From Rhodospirillaceae bacterium (GTDB lineage Bacteria; Pseudomonadota; Alphaproteobacteria; Dongiales; Dongiaceae): a stretch of DNA of 64,000 nucleotides. The notes under the pieces were generated by a model. It searched no databases. It saw only the letters and a program-made list of their open reading frames with translations, and was not told the origin of the DNA. Position 1 is the stretch's first letter, and each line of letters opens with the position of its first letter. The DNA lies in assembly GCA_008012315.1 (NCBI GenBank), contig SSEL01000006.1:186001-250000 (forward strand), given 5' to 3'. A program made the translations under genes and the position numbers. Below, in pieces: positions 8,726 to 17,483 of the stretch.

Positions 8726-9498
8726 CGGCACCCGTTCCGCTGCTGCGGCTGCGCAATGTCGCGCGCCGCTTCGATGCGGCCAGCGCGACGGCGGCCGACA
8801 GGCGGAAAGGCGGCGAGAAGCAGGTCCTGACCGGCATCGATCTCGATCTCCAGCCGGGCGAATTCGTCTCGCTGATCGGACCTTCGGGGGCTGGCAAGAC
8901 GACCTTGCTGCGCCTGATCGCCGGGCTCGATTCCGCCGATCGCGGCGAACGCCTCTATCCGGGCGATGCGGCGCCCAGCATGGCGATGGTGTTCCAGGAA
9001 CCGCGCCTGGTGCCCTGGCTGACGGTGCTGGAAAACCTGCTGCTGGTGGGCGATGCGACACTTGAGGATCGCGCCCGGCGCCTGCTGGCCGAGGTGGAGC
9101 TGGGCGGCAATGCGCAAAGCTATCCGGGCCAGCTTTCCGGCGGCATGCAGCGCCGCGTGGCCCTGGCGCGGGCTTTGCTGGTCGAGCCGCAGATTTTGCT
9201 GCTCGATGAGCCGCTGGGATCGCTCGATCCCGCGCTTGAGAGCCGCATGATGCAATTGCTGGGCGATTATTGGCAGCGTCACCGGCCGACCGTGCTGATG
9301 GTGACGCATGACCTGCATCAGGCGGCACAGCTTTCCTCGCGCATCCTCGGCCTCGATCCCGGCCTCGGCCGCTTCGTGCTGAATGAGACGCTGGATCCGG
9401 CGCAAGCCGGGCAGCGCGACGACGCAGCCTGCAAGGCCATCGTCGATCACCTGCTGGGCCTGTTCCCGGTGCTCGCGGTCGATACACCATCGACATGA
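8710..9498 (+). CDS. ABC transporter ATP-binding protein (NitT/TauT type)
   Basis: A 262-residue ATPase with Walker A GPSGAGKTT, Q-loop VFQEPRLVPW, signature LSGGMQRRVALARAL, Walker B ILLLDEP and the switch histidine in MVTHDL. The start at 8710 gives a normal-length N-terminus and overlaps the permease by 16 bases. It completes the transporter encoded from 6966. It converges on the xox operon, whose last gene ends at 9506, so only seven bases separate the two stops. Confidence 0.9.
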   Translation: MAQSVTAPVPLLRLRNVARRFDAASATAADRRKGGEKQVLTGIDLDLQPGEFVSLIGPSGAGKTTLLRLIAGLDSADRGERLYPGDAAPSMAMVFQEPRLVPWLTVLENLLLVGDATLEDRARRLLAEVELGGNAQSYPGQLSGGMQRRVALARALLVEPQILLLDEPLGSLDPALESRMMQLLGDYWQRHRPTVLMVTHDLHQAAQLSSRILGLDPGLGRFVLNETLDPAQAGQRDDAACKAIVDHLLGLFPVLAVDTPST

Positions 9499-9505
9499 CG
9501 GTAGG

Positions 9506-10069
9506 TCACTGCATCGGCACCGGCTGGGCGCTCAAGGTCGGATAGCCGGCCTTGGTCCAGTCATGCACGCCGCCGGGAAACCAGTAGACATGGCGATAGC
9601 CGTAGGAGAGGGCGCGCTTGGCGGCGTTCCAGGACATCCAGCACTGGGCCTCGCAATAGAAGGCCAGCATGCGCGCCTTGTCGCCCAGGGTCAGCCGTTC
9701 CAGCGCCCGGCGGAAATAGTTCTCGGCCTCCAGTGACAGGGCGCCATAGCCAGTATTGGCCAGCCAGATGCTGCCGGGAATGTTATGGCGCGGGGGCGGC
9801 CGCCAGAGCGTTTCCGGCGGCAGCTTGTCCGGCCGGGGCGGCTGCGGCAGCACATCGATGACGATGATCGGCCGGGTCTCCATCAGGCGATGCAGCTCGT
9901 CGGCCGTCACCACGGTGGCGCCGGTCAGGCTGGCCGGCACCGGGCTGCGGTAATTATCCTGGCGATAGCCGTCGGGTTGCGGAACGGACGCCGTGCCGCC
10001 CTCGGCGCGCGCCGCGACAGGCGAGAGCGCCAGAAGGGTGATTGCGATCAAGGTCCGCAATGCGCGCAT
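9506..10069 (-). CDS. PQQ-dependent catabolism-associated CXXCW-motif protein (rhodanese-like)
   Basis: A 187-residue secreted protein with a signal peptide ending near VAARA and a rhodanese-like fold (VVTADELHRLM, IIVIDVLPQP) whose active-site region is FYCEAQCWMSWNAAKRA. The CxxCW signature defines a family found almost only beside PQQ-dependent dehydrogenase genes; its biochemical role is unsettled. Two nearby cysteines suggest thiol-disulfide or persulfide chemistry in the periplasm. GAGG stands six bases before the ATG. It is the fourth gene after xoxF-xoxG-xoxJ, 11 bp after the xoxJ stop. Confidence 0.88.
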   Translation of the reverse strand: MRALRTLIAITLLALSPVAARAEGGTASVPQPDGYRQDNYRSPVPASLTGATVVTADELHRLMETRPIIVIDVLPQPPRPDKLPPETLWRPPPRHNIPGSIWLANTGYGALSLEAENYFRRALERLTLGDKARMLAFYCEAQCWMSWNAAKRALSYGYRHVYWFPGGVHDWTKAGYPTLSAQPVPMQ

Positions 10070-10080
10070 TGCCGGCCTCG

Positions 10081-10962
10081 TCAGGGTTGCAACTGGCCGC
10101 GATTATCGATCAACGGAATATTGTAATCGCGCAGGATGCCGGTGATCTCCGCCTGGTTCTGCCGCAGCAGATTGTTGATATCATTCTTCCAGGTGTTCTC
10201 GCCGGGCCGCACACCCATGGCGATATAGAAATCGAGACGAATGTTCTTGCTCGGCACCGTCAACTGCTGGATCTCCAGCTCGTCCTTGTGATCGCGGGAA
10301 AAATAGCCGGCGATCGGCCCCCAGAGCAAGGCGACGTCGATCTTCTTCGCGCGCAAATCCTCGATCATCTGCCGGCCGGGCGCGTCATAGCGCGTATCGA
10401 CGACCAGCTGATAGGGAACGACATTGGCGATCAGGCCCATCCGCACCGCGATATCGGCCGGCGGCGTGCCGGCGGTCAGGCCGATCTTCAGGTTGTGCAG
10501 GCGTGGATCGTCGAGCGACTTCAGTTCCAGCTTGTCGGCCGTGCGGGTGACGATGACATAGGCCGACCGGTAATAGGGATTGGTGCTCTGCACCATTTCC
10601 GCGCCGGAGACGATGCCGAGCACGAGATCGCATTGCCGCGCCCGCAAGGTGTTGCGCAGGAAGCCGGTGGAATTGGGATACCAGACATAACGCAGCGGCA
10701 CCTGCATCTTCTTCGCCAGCAATTCGGCGATCTTGTTCTCGAAGCCCTCGCCCTTCTGGTTCGAGAAGGGCAGGTTGCTGGGGTCGGCGCAGACGCGGAG
10801 GGCCGAACGGTCGACCGCTTCGACCCGGCTGGCGGCCTCGATCGGGCCCGGCAGGACGAAAGAAAGGCACAGCGCCAGCAATGCCGTCAGCCGGACGGAT
10901 CGCGGGGCGCTGTGCCGGGGGGTAAATCGAGATCGGCGGTCAGATCGAGATGCGGTGAACAT
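10081..10962 (-). CDS. xoxJ: XoxJ, methanol-dehydrogenase-associated periplasmic binding protein
   Basis: A 293-residue member of the quinoprotein-dehydrogenase-associated, ABC-binding-protein-like family (MoxJ/XoxJ). It has an N-terminal export signal (LTALLALCLSFVLPGPIEA), then LRVCADPSNLPFSNQKGEGFENKI and CDLVLGIVSG, typical of a type-II binding-protein fold. XoxJ proteins are thought to assist maturation or activation of XoxF rather than transport. No cognate permease is adjacent. It lies 34 bp after xoxG. The ribosome site before the ATG is weak, so the exact start is less certain than the identity. Confidence 0.9.
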   Translation of the reverse strand: MFTASRSDRRSRFTPRHSAPRSVRLTALLALCLSFVLPGPIEAASRVEAVDRSALRVCADPSNLPFSNQKGEGFENKIAELLAKKMQVPLRYVWYPNSTGFLRNTLRARQCDLVLGIVSGAEMVQSTNPYYRSAYVIVTRTADKLELKSLDDPRLHNLKIGLTAGTPPADIAVRMGLIANVVPYQLVVDTRYDAPGRQMIEDLRAKKIDVALLWGPIAGYFSRDHKDELEIQQLTVPSKNIRLDFYIAMGVRPGENTWKNDINNLLRQNQAEITGILRDYNIPLIDNRGQLQP

Positions 10963-10996
10963 GCTGTCGTGACATATGCCTCAATTGCTATCTCGC

Positions 10997-11512
10997 TTAC
11001 TGTCCGGTGCCGGAACCCATGCAGGCGGCTTCCGCCTCGGCGGCTTCCTGGGGTTTCGATGCGTGCTTCGGCGGCCGGCCGCGACCGATCGCGCCATCGG
11101 ACCTCGCCTTCAGATAAGCATAAATATCGTCGATGTAACACATCACATTGAGATCGGTGCCAAGCGCCGGCATCCGCTTTTCAGCCGAGGTGCTGACATT
11201 GGTGCGGCCGTTGACCACCACATCCAGGAACTGGTCCTTGGTCATATGCTTCAGCGACTCCGTCAGATTGGGCGCGAAGCTGCTGCCGAGGCCATCGGGG
11301 CCGTGGCAGGTATGGCAGATGGCATGATAGCGGCGATAGCCGTTGAAGACCGGCCAGTCGGTCGTGCCGTCGGCGTCGATATGATAGGGCTTGTCTTCGG
11401 TAGTACTCGCATTCGAATCCTGCGCTGAACTGGCGGAAATGCCACCCAGGCTGATGATCGTGAAAGCGGTGAAGAAGGTGACATTAACGCGACGCAGGTA
11501 ACGCATGTTCAT
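10997..11512 (-). CDS. xoxG: XoxG, c-type cytochrome accepting electrons from XoxF
   Basis: A 171-residue exported cytochrome of the four-cysteine methanol-metabolism type. It has one heme site (ICHTCHG), a likely methionine ligand in KRMPALG, and two further cysteines (NVMCYID and EAACMGSG) that may pair. It would take electrons from reduced PQQ in XoxF. The start at 11512 follows GAGG at seven bases; the longer open frame reads back through the intergenic hairpin and is not credible. It lies 79 bp after xoxF, separated from it by a strong stem-loop. Confidence 0.92.
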   Translation of the reverse strand: MNMRYLRRVNVTFFTAFTIISLGGISASSAQDSNASTTEDKPYHIDADGTTDWPVFNGYRRYHAICHTCHGPDGLGSSFAPNLTESLKHMTKDQFLDVVVNGRTNVSTSAEKRMPALGTDLNVMCYIDDIYAYLKARSDGAIGRGRPPKHASKPQEAAEAEAACMGSGTGQ

Positions 11513-11551
11513 TCCGTTTCCTCTTCCTCTTGCTCGGCCGACAGAAGAAAA

Positions 11552-11581
11552 AGGCGGGGAGAGGGGGCTCTCTCCCCGCCT
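11552..11581 (-). terminator. Stem-loop between xoxF and xoxG (partial terminator or attenuator)
   Basis: Perfect 12-bp GC-rich arms at 11552-11563 and 11570-11581 enclose a 6-nt loop. Read on the minus strand it starts 10 bases after the xoxF stop and is followed by TTTTCTTCTGT, a U-rich tail. It should end or slow most transcripts after xoxF, or protect its 3' end, while allowing some read-through into xoxG-xoxJ. Confidence 0.75.
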
Positions 11582-11591
11582 GATTGAGGCT

Positions 11592-13394
11592 TTAGTCTGG
11601 GAGGGCAAAGACGGTTAGGGTTCCACCCAACTGCGTGTATTGCGACAGTGACTTGTAGGCACCGACCGCACCGAGACCCTCGGTGTCGCCGGTCAAGCCA
11701 GCCGCCATACCGATTCCGGCCCAACCGCCCAGACCGGAGAGAATGGCAATGTATTGCTTACCATTGTGGGTGTATGTGTTGACGTTACCGATGATACCGG
11801 ATGGCGTCTTGAAGCGATAAAGCTCCTTGCCGGTCTCCGCATCGACCGCCTTCAGATAGCCTTCGAGCGTGCCGTAGAAGACGACATTACCCGCCGTTGC
11901 CAAAGCGCCGCTCCAGACCGAGAACTGTTCGGGGATCGACCATTTGATCTTGCCCTTGGTCGCATCCCAGGCGATGAAATTGCCGAGATGATCGTCACCC
12001 TTGGGCGGATACATGCTCAAGGTTGCACCGACATAGGGTTGGCCGGCGGTATAGGCCACCTTGAAGGGCTCGTAATCCATGCAGACATGGTTGGTCGGCA
12101 CGTAGAACAGGCCGGTCTTCGGTGAATAGGCCGACGGCTGCTGGTCCTTGCTGCCCAAAGCTGCCGGGCAGACGCCCTGGGTGTTGTTGTCCTCGCCATT
12201 GGCTTCGGTCGAGTACTTCTTCACCCGGTCGGGCAGGCCGGTCTTGATGTCGATCTTGGTCGCCCAGTTGACGGCTGGATCGTATTTGTCCGCCACCAGC
12301 AATTCGCCGCTCTCGCGGTCCAGCGTATAGCCGAAGCCGTTGCGGTCGAAATGCACCAGCAGCTTGCGTTCCTTGCCGTCGATCTTCTCATCGGTGAGGA
12401 TCATTTCGTTGACGCCGTCATAGTCCCATTCGTCATGGGGCGTCATCTGGTACAGCCACTTCGCCTTGCCGCTATCGGCGTCACGGGCGAAGATGGTCAT
12501 CGACCACTTGTTGTCGCCGGGACGCTGCGCCGGGTTCCAGGTGCTGGGATTGCCGGTGCCGTAATAGATCAGGTTGAGTTCCGGATCATATGAGATCCAG
12601 CCCCAGGTGGTGCCGCCACCGATCTTCCATTGATCGCCTTTCCAGGTCTTCAGGCTTTCATCGGCCTCGATCGGCTTGCCGAGATTCGTGGTCTTGCCCG
12701 GCTCGATCAGCGTGTCGGAATCGGGACCCATGGAATAAGCCCGCCACACTTGCTTGCCGGATTTGGTGTCATACGCCGTGACCTTGCCGCGCACGCCGAA
12801 TTCGCCGCCGCTATTGCCGACCAGGACCATGTGCTTGACGACCAGCGGCGCCGAAGTGCCGGTTTCGCCCTTGGTCGCATCGCCGTCATCGGCGGTCCAG
12901 GCGACCTTGCCGGTCTTCGCATCGAGCGCCACCAGTTTGGCATCGGCCTGGTGCAGGAAGATCATGCCGTCGCCATAGGCGACCCCGCGATTGACGGTGT
13001 CGCAGCACATCACCGGAATGACGTTGGGATCCTGCTTCGGTTCATATTTCCAGACGATCTGTCCGTTCTTGTCCAGATCGAGCGCATAGACAATGTTGGG
13101 GAACGGCGTACTGAGATACATCATGTTGCCGATCACCAGCGGTCCGCCTTCATGGCCGCGCAGCACGCCGGTCGAGAAGGTCCAGGCGACCTGGAGGTTC
13201 TTGACGTTCTTGTTGGTGATCTGGTCGAGCTTGCTGTAACGCGTATTGGCGTAATTGCCGGCCGGTTGGGTCCATTGATGCGGATCCTTCTCCAGCTTCA
13301 GCAATTCGTCATTGGCCGAGGCCACCGGGCTCCATGACGCAAGCGCCAAGGCAAGCGACATCGAGATGCCCGTTGATAACCACAATCTAGCCAT
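11592..13394 (-). CDS. xoxF: XoxF, lanthanide-dependent PQQ methanol dehydrogenase
   Basis: A 600-residue periplasmic quinoprotein that oxidises methanol. A signal peptide ends near VASA (residue 27). The beta-propeller carries the vicinal disulfide [10 protein letters not shown] (C130-C131), metal-site residues in GGEFG (E198) and GNPSTW (N282), and catalytic D324 in [12 protein letters not shown]326, two residues after the catalytic Asp, is the diagnostic extra ligand of lanthanide enzymes; calcium-type MxaF has Ala there. No mxaI small subunit is present. GGGGAGG is seven bases before the ATG. It leads the xoxF-G-J-CXXCW operon, whose promoter should lie in 13395-13987. XoxF5-like clade membership is likely but inferred. 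Confidence 0.97.
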   Translation of the reverse strand: MARLWLSTGISMSLALALASWSPVASANDELLKLEKDPHQWTQPAGNYANTRYSKLDQITNKNVKNLQVAWTFSTGVLRGHEGGPLVIGNMMYLSTPFPNIVYALDLDKNGQIVWKYEPKQDPNVIPVMCCDTVNRGVAYGDGMIFLHQADAKLVALDAKTGKVAWTADDGDATKGETGTSAPLVVKHMVLVGNSGGEFGVRGKVTAYDTKSGKQVWRAYSMGPDSDTLIEPGKTTNLGKPIEADESLKTWKGDQWKIGGGTTWGWISYDPELNLIYYGTGNPSTWNPAQRPGDNKWSMTIFARDADSGKAKWLYQMTPHDEWDYDGVNEMILTDEKIDGKERKLLVHFDRNGFGYTLDRESGELLVADKYDPAVNWATKIDIKTGLPDRVKKYSTEANGEDNNTQGVCPAALGSKDQQPSAYSPKTGLFYVPTNHVCMDYEPFKVAYTAGQPYVGATLSMYPPKGDDHLGNFIAWDATKGKIKWSIPEQFSVWSGALATAGNVVFYGTLEGYLKAVDAETGKELYRFKTPSGIIGNVNTYTHNGKQYIAILSGLGGWAGIGMAAGLTGDTEGLGAVGAYKSLSQYTQLGGTLTVFALPD

Positions 13395-13987
13395 CGTTTT
13401 TCCTCCCCTTTCGCAGCGATCGTCAAAAGCGTCGCTGTATCCTGACTGGTGAATGGACAGGCCCGTCGCTGACGGTCGTGATGATTGTTCTGATTGCGCT
13501 GTCGTTGTTCTGCCGCATCGATTGGATCTTGGTGGCGGCGGTAATTTTAGACCATCAGGCGTCTGTCCTAGAGTGGGGCGACGGGGGATTTTTCGTCAAT
13601 CAGCAAAAGCGGAAAATCCGTAGTTCTTTGGTACAAATTCGTCTTTCGCTTGTCGCTGCGAGGACCCAACGGCTTGGTAAGGCGTGGAAATTCGCCATGG
13701 CCGTCCATGCTGTTTCCGCCGTTGCGCGCGAGATTGCAGCCGCAAAACGATGGCATCGCGGGAACACGCGGCATCTGCCTTTCGACCAAGGCGCAATATG
13801 CCGGGGTGATGAAGGACGACTCACGTAGTGCGCGAAATCGCCGATGCGCGAAATCGGCGAGACGCATAGATGAAATTCAGCATCCTCGCTTCAATTGCGT
13901 GCGCGTGCGAATCGGGGGCCGTCAAGAATAAACGCTGCGTTGCGCCAGTATGCGTTGCGCCAGTATGCGTTGTGTCAGTGCGCGTGG
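13395..13987. other. Intergenic region upstream of xoxF and downstream of pqqE
   Basis: About 590 bp without a convincing gene. Short open frames on both strands lack family-like sequence and ribosome sites. It must contain the xoxF promoter and 5' leader; I could not single out a convincing -35/-10 pair. A 15-bp tandem repeat occupies the pqqE-proximal end. Confidence 0.6.
13936..13980. repeat. Three tandem 15-bp repeats
   Basis: The unit TGCGTTGCGCCAGTA occurs at 13936-13950 and 13951-13965 identically, and at 13966-13980 with three mismatches. It stops seven bases before the pqqE stop codon on the minus strand, so it lies in the pqqE 3' end region. Confidence 0.85.
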
Positions 13988-15172
13988 TCAGTGCTTGCCG
14001 GCGCCCATGCGGCGGTAGCGAAAATCGGGCAGGGACGGTGCATCCACTGCCGTTGCGGCGATTTCCTGCATCGCGGCATGCCAGTCGGATTTGGCGCAGG
14101 CCGGATCGGCCGCGGCGGCATTGCCGGTGATCGCCAGCGCCTGGCAGCGGCAGCCGCCCCAATCGATCTCGCGCTGGTCGCAACTGCGGCAGGGCTCCGG
14201 CATCCAGTCGGTGCCGCGGAAGCGCTGGAAAGCCTCGCCATGGGCCCAGATATCGGCAAGCGACTGCTCGCGCACCGATGCGAATTGCATGCCGGGAATG
14301 GTTTCCGCCGCATGGCAGGGCAGGACCTTGCCGGAGGGCGTGATGTTGAGGAACTGCCGGCCCCAGCCGCCCATGCAGGCTTTCGGCTGATGCGCGTAGT
14401 AATCCGGCACCACATAATCGATCACCAGTTTGCCGCGATAGCGCTCGCGTGCTTCCGTCACCCGCTCGGTGACGAAGTCGAGTTGCGCGCGGCTCGGCAT
14501 CAGCGCGGCGCGGTTGGCCAGCGCCCAGCCGTAATACTGCACATGGGCGACCTCCAGCCGGTTCGCATGCAGCGACACGGCAAGCTCGATCATGGCATCG
14601 ATATGCTCGATATTCTGCCGGTGGATCACGGCATTGACGGTCAGCGGCGTGCCGCTTTCGCGCACCCAGCTGGCGAAAGTGAGCTTCTTTTCCTGGATGT
14701 TGGGAACATGGCTGATCCTGACCGCCGAATTGGGTTCGGCATCCTGGAAGCTGATCTGTACGTGATCCAGACCGGCATCGATCAGCGCCAGGAAGCGCTG
14801 GCGGGTGATGGCTGCGCCCGAGGTGATGAGATTGGTATAGAAGCCGACATCACGGGCATGGCGGACGAGATCCACCAGATCCTGCCGCACCGTCGGCTCG
14901 CCGCCGGAGAAATGCACCTGCAGGGCGCCGAGCATGGCAAGCTCGCTGATGGTGCGGCACCATTCCTCGGTGCTCAGCTCCGACTGCACCCGCTCCAGTT
15001 CCAGCGGATTGGAGCAATAGGGGCATTGCAGCGGGCAGCGATGGGTCAGCTCCAGCAAGGCCGCCAGCGGCGGCTCGACCGGCTGCGACACGGGACGGGC
15101 CGGCAATGGCAACTGTTCCGGTGCCGGGTCCATGGAGACGGTCGAGGCGGGTTTACGGCGCATTCCGGTCAT
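13988..15172 (-). CDS. pqqE: PqqE, PqqA peptide cyclase (radical SAM)
   Basis: Radical SAM enzyme that forms the carbon-carbon bond between the Glu and Tyr of PqqA, the first step of PQQ synthesis. The 394-residue protein has the SAM-cluster motif RCPLQCPYC (C46, C50, C53), HFSGGEPT, and a C-terminal SPASM cysteine set (KACMGGWGRQF, VLPCHAAE, PEPCRSCDQ, GGCRCQ) for auxiliary clusters. The ATG overlaps the pqqD stop (ATGA), fitting the known need for PqqD to deliver PqqA. The N-terminus is ~15 residues longer than many homologs; ATG at 15163 is an alternative. Confidence 0.95.
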   Translation of the reverse strand: MTGMRRKPASTVSMDPAPEQLPLPARPVSQPVEPPLAALLELTHRCPLQCPYCSNPLELERVQSELSTEEWCRTISELAMLGALQVHFSGGEPTVRQDLVDLVRHARDVGFYTNLITSGAAITRQRFLALIDAGLDHVQISFQDAEPNSAVRISHVPNIQEKKLTFASWVRESGTPLTVNAVIHRQNIEHIDAMIELAVSLHANRLEVAHVQYYGWALANRAALMPSRAQLDFVTERVTEARERYRGKLVIDYVVPDYYAHQPKACMGGWGRQFLNITPSGKVLPCHAAETIPGMQFASVREQSLADIWAHGEAFQRFRGTDWMPEPCRSCDQREIDWGGCRCQALAITGNAAAADPACAKSDWHAAMQEIAATAVDAPSLPDFRYRRMGAGKH

Positions 15173-15444
15173 GTGGCGATGATCCGTTTCTCGATCAAGC
15201 CCGTCAGCAATTCATCGACATCGGCGGCGATCTCGCCCGGCTCCGCGTCGAAGGCTGCGGCAAGGCTGGCGATGATGGCGGTGATATCGGCCTCGCCGGT
15301 GCAGCGTTGCAACACCTCGGCGGCGATCTCGTCCAGCACCAGCACCCGTTCCGGCGCCTGCAGGATCCATTGGTCGCGCGCGGCGTCGAATTGCAGCCGG
15401 ATGCCGCGGGCCAGTTTCGGGCGTGTCTCCGCCGGCAAGCCCAT
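15169..15444 (-). CDS. pqqD: PqqD, PqqA-binding chaperone
   Basis: A 91-residue protein with the conserved PqqD segments RPKLARGIRLQFD, QWILQAPERVLVLDE and a C-terminal DVDELLTGLIEKRII. PqqD binds the PqqA peptide and presents it to PqqE. The frame is open for 41 more residues upstream, but that stretch lies inside pqqC and is Cys/Arg-rich nonsense. The ATG at 15444, which shares a base with the pqqC stop (TAATG), gives the normal length. It overlaps pqqE by four bases. Confidence 0.93.
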   Translation of the reverse strand: MGLPAETRPKLARGIRLQFDAARDQWILQAPERVLVLDEIAAEVLQRCTGEADITAIIASLAAAFDAEPGEIAADVDELLTGLIEKRIIAT

Positions 15445-16208
15445 TATCGATGCGCCGCCGGGTGGGCCGGATCGAAAGCACCGGGATCGAAAGCACCGGG
15501 CGGGATATGCCCGGGCGCGACATAGGCATGGTGCAGGGCATCGAGCTGCGACCACAGCACATCGCATTTGAAGCGCAGGGCCTGCATGACGGCCTGCTGC
15601 TGGTCCGGCCGCCTTGCCTCGCGCTTCACGTAATCCAGGGCGAAATTGGCGTCACGCGGCGCCTGGTGCAATCTTTTGTCGAAATAAGCAAGCGCCGTCG
15701 GCGAGACGAAGTCGTAATTCGCCAGCATCCCAGCCACGCGGTCGCTGATGATCGCCGGCGCGAACAACTCGGTCAGCGAGGAGGCGATGGCTTCCAGCAG
15801 GCTGCGGTCGCGCACGAAATGAACATAGGCATCGACGGCGAAACGCGTGGCCGGCAGCAGGCCGGCGCCGGAAGCGACATAATCGCGATCGAGGCCGAGC
15901 GCGTCGGTCAGCTTCAGCCAGCGCTCGATGCCGCCAATTTCGCCTTCATGGCCATCGTGATCGATGATGCGCTGGCGCCAGATGAGGCGCAGTTCGGGGT
16001 CTTCCGTGCGTGCCAGAATCGCCGCATCCTTCATGGGAATGCGGCTTTGATAATAGAAGCGGTTGAGTGCCCAGGCCTGGACTTGTCCCTTATCCAGCTT
16101 GCCGCCATGCAGCAGGCCGTGAAACGGATGTCGGCTGTGATAGCGCTCGGCGCCGATGGTGCGCAGGGCGGCTTCCAGTTCTTCCGGCGTCAGCAGCAAT
16201 TCCGTCAT
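15444..16208 (-). CDS. pqqC: PqqC, pyrroloquinoline-quinone synthase
   Basis: Catalyses the final ring closure and eight-electron oxidation to PQQ without metal cofactors. The 254-residue helical protein shows the family sequence RYHSRHPFHGLLHGGKLDK, ALNRFYYQSRIPMKDA and the histidine-rich HDGHEGEIGGIERW. The ATG at 16208 is preferred over a TTG one codon upstream. The C-terminus repeats GAFDPGAFDPAHPAAH because of a small duplication (GGATCGAAAGCACCGG twice at 15468-15500), giving a slightly longer tail than usual. Confidence 0.95.
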   Translation of the reverse strand: MTELLLTPEELEAALRTIGAERYHSRHPFHGLLHGGKLDKGQVQAWALNRFYYQSRIPMKDAAILARTEDPELRLIWRQRIIDHDGHEGEIGGIERWLKLTDALGLDRDYVASGAGLLPATRFAVDAYVHFVRDRSLLEAIASSLTELFAPAIISDRVAGMLANYDFVSPTALAYFDKRLHQAPRDANFALDYVKREARRPDQQQAVMQALRFKCDVLWSQLDALHHAYVAPGHIPPGAFDPGAFDPAHPAAHR

Positions 16209-16221
16209 CAACCACGCTCGC

Positions 16222-17163
16222 TCATAAATGAATTTCCATGCCGTCTTCCGCCATCTCCCAGCCTTGCGCCTGGATGGCGCGGCGCTCCGGCGAGCCGTCG
16301 ATCAGGATGGGGTTGGTGGTGTTCACGTGAATGAATATCTTGCGCCGCACATCGAGATCGGCGAAGGCGGCGAGGGTGCCGTCCGGGTCGCTGATGCTCA
16401 TATGGCCCATGCGATGGCCGGTCTTGCTGCCGATGCCGAGCTGCACCAATTCGTCGTCGCGCCACAAGGTGCCGTCGAAGAACAGCAAAGATGCACCGCG
16501 CAGGCGATCGCGCAATTCAGGCGTCAGGCGCGCGCAGCCGGGAATGAAGTGAAACGACTTGCCGCCGCCCGAGATCTTCAGGCCGATGGTTTCATCGCTG
16601 CTGCCGGCGAGATCGCCACCTGCGCCAATCCGGCCTTCAAGGAACAGCGGCACCTTGCCGGGCACGGAAAAGGCCTCGATGGTGAGGCCGAGTGCCGCGC
16701 CGCAGCCGGTCACCTGCCGGCGATCGTCCAGCGCGAAATCGCGCCGCTCGACATGCGCCGGATTGAGCGCGGTGAAGATCGGGTTCTCCGCCAGGATGGC
16801 GTGGACACGCGGCGTCGCCCAAAGCGTGAAGGCCTGACTTTCGCGCATCGACAGAAGCCCGGCGATATGATCGACCTCGGCACTGGTCAGCAGTACCGCC
16901 TTGATCGGGCTATGGCGCAGCCCGCCGGATTTTGAGTCGCTGGGCTTTGGCCACAATTGTGCGTTTTGCTGCACCTGTTGGCGGAAATCGGGGGAGGCGT
17001 TGATCAGCAACCAGTTTTCGCCATCGGCGCTGACCGCAATCGAGGCCTGCGTCCGTCGTCGCGCGGTCACGGAACCTTGCCGCGCGGCCCGGCTCGTTGG
17101 CGCATTGCAATTCCACTGGGGAAACCCGCCGCCGGCAGCAGATCCGAGAACGACGATATGCAT
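16222..17163 (-). CDS. pqqB: PqqB, metallo-beta-lactamase-fold PQQ biosynthesis protein
   Basis: A 313-residue protein with the characteristic N-terminus IVVLGSAAGGGFPQWNCNA, then LINASPDFRQQ, TSAEVDHIAGLLSMRE and HMSISDPDGTL. PqqB hydroxylates the cross-linked tyrosine intermediate in an iron-dependent reaction. It lies 54 bp after pqqA and 13 bp before pqqC, in the usual A-B-C-D-E order. The length is normal. Confidence 0.95.
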   Translation of the reverse strand: MHIVVLGSAAGGGFPQWNCNAPTSRAARQGSVTARRRTQASIAVSADGENWLLINASPDFRQQVQQNAQLWPKPSDSKSGGLRHSPIKAVLLTSAEVDHIAGLLSMRESQAFTLWATPRVHAILAENPIFTALNPAHVERRDFALDDRRQVTGCGAALGLTIEAFSVPGKVPLFLEGRIGAGGDLAGSSDETIGLKISGGGKSFHFIPGCARLTPELRDRLRGASLLFFDGTLWRDDELVQLGIGSKTGHRMGHMSISDPDGTLAAFADLDVRRKIFIHVNTTNPILIDGSPERRAIQAQGWEMAEDGMEIHL

Positions 17164-17217
17164 GAATCGCGGTCCTGCCGTTAGGCGCCGTCTCTACTGG
17201 CCGGCGGGCGTCTTAGT

Positions 17218-17301
17218 TCAGATACGCGCGCTGGCGTAGCTGTTGATTTCCATACCTACGCAGATTTCGCGCACCCGCGGAGTCTTCCACGTCTTCTTCA
17301 T
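17218..17301 (-). CDS. pqqA: PqqA, ribosomally made PQQ precursor peptide
   Basis: A 27-codon gene missed by length cut-offs. The peptide begins MKKTWKTPRVREICVGMEI and carries the invariant E-x-x-x-Y pair (E18 and Y22 in MEINSYASARI) whose side chains become the PQQ carbon skeleton. AGGAG stands six bases before the ATG. It is the first gene of pqqABCDE; a hairpin lies about 45 bp upstream in the leader. Identity is near certain from the motif and position. Confidence 0.97.
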   Translation of the reverse strand: MKKTWKTPRVREICVGMEINSYASARI

Positions 17302-17345
17302 GGCTGTCTCCTACAGTTTAGACAGAATATAGACTACGCTCTATC

Positions 17346-17362
17346 AGTCGGATTTCCCGACT
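17346..17362 (-). promoter_or_regulatory. Dyad in the pqqA upstream region
   Basis: AGTCGG (17346-17351) and CCGACT (17357-17362) form perfect 6-bp arms around a 5-nt spacer, 45 bp upstream of the pqqA start. A TATATT-like sequence lies between the dyad and pqqA on the minus strand, so this could be an operator just upstream of a promoter or a leader hairpin. No regulator can be assigned. Confidence 0.4.
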
Positions 17363-17483
17363 ATTGTGAAGTGTAGTCATCGCGGAACGCAGTGACAAGA
17401 CGCGCTTACGGCTCGTCTTTCAAAAATCGTCATCCTTTAGGCCAAGATTTTGCGCCGCACCACCCGATTGACGTGGGTACCGG

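Noticed and set aside
8255..9496. 413-codon minus-strand frame over the ABC transporter genes
   Set aside because: Arg/Pro-rich antisense frame; the plus strand carries Walker and signature motifs.
13895..15571. 558-codon open frame on the plus strand
   Set aside because: Antisense to pqqE and pqqD, whose catalytic motifs are intact; no family-like sequence.
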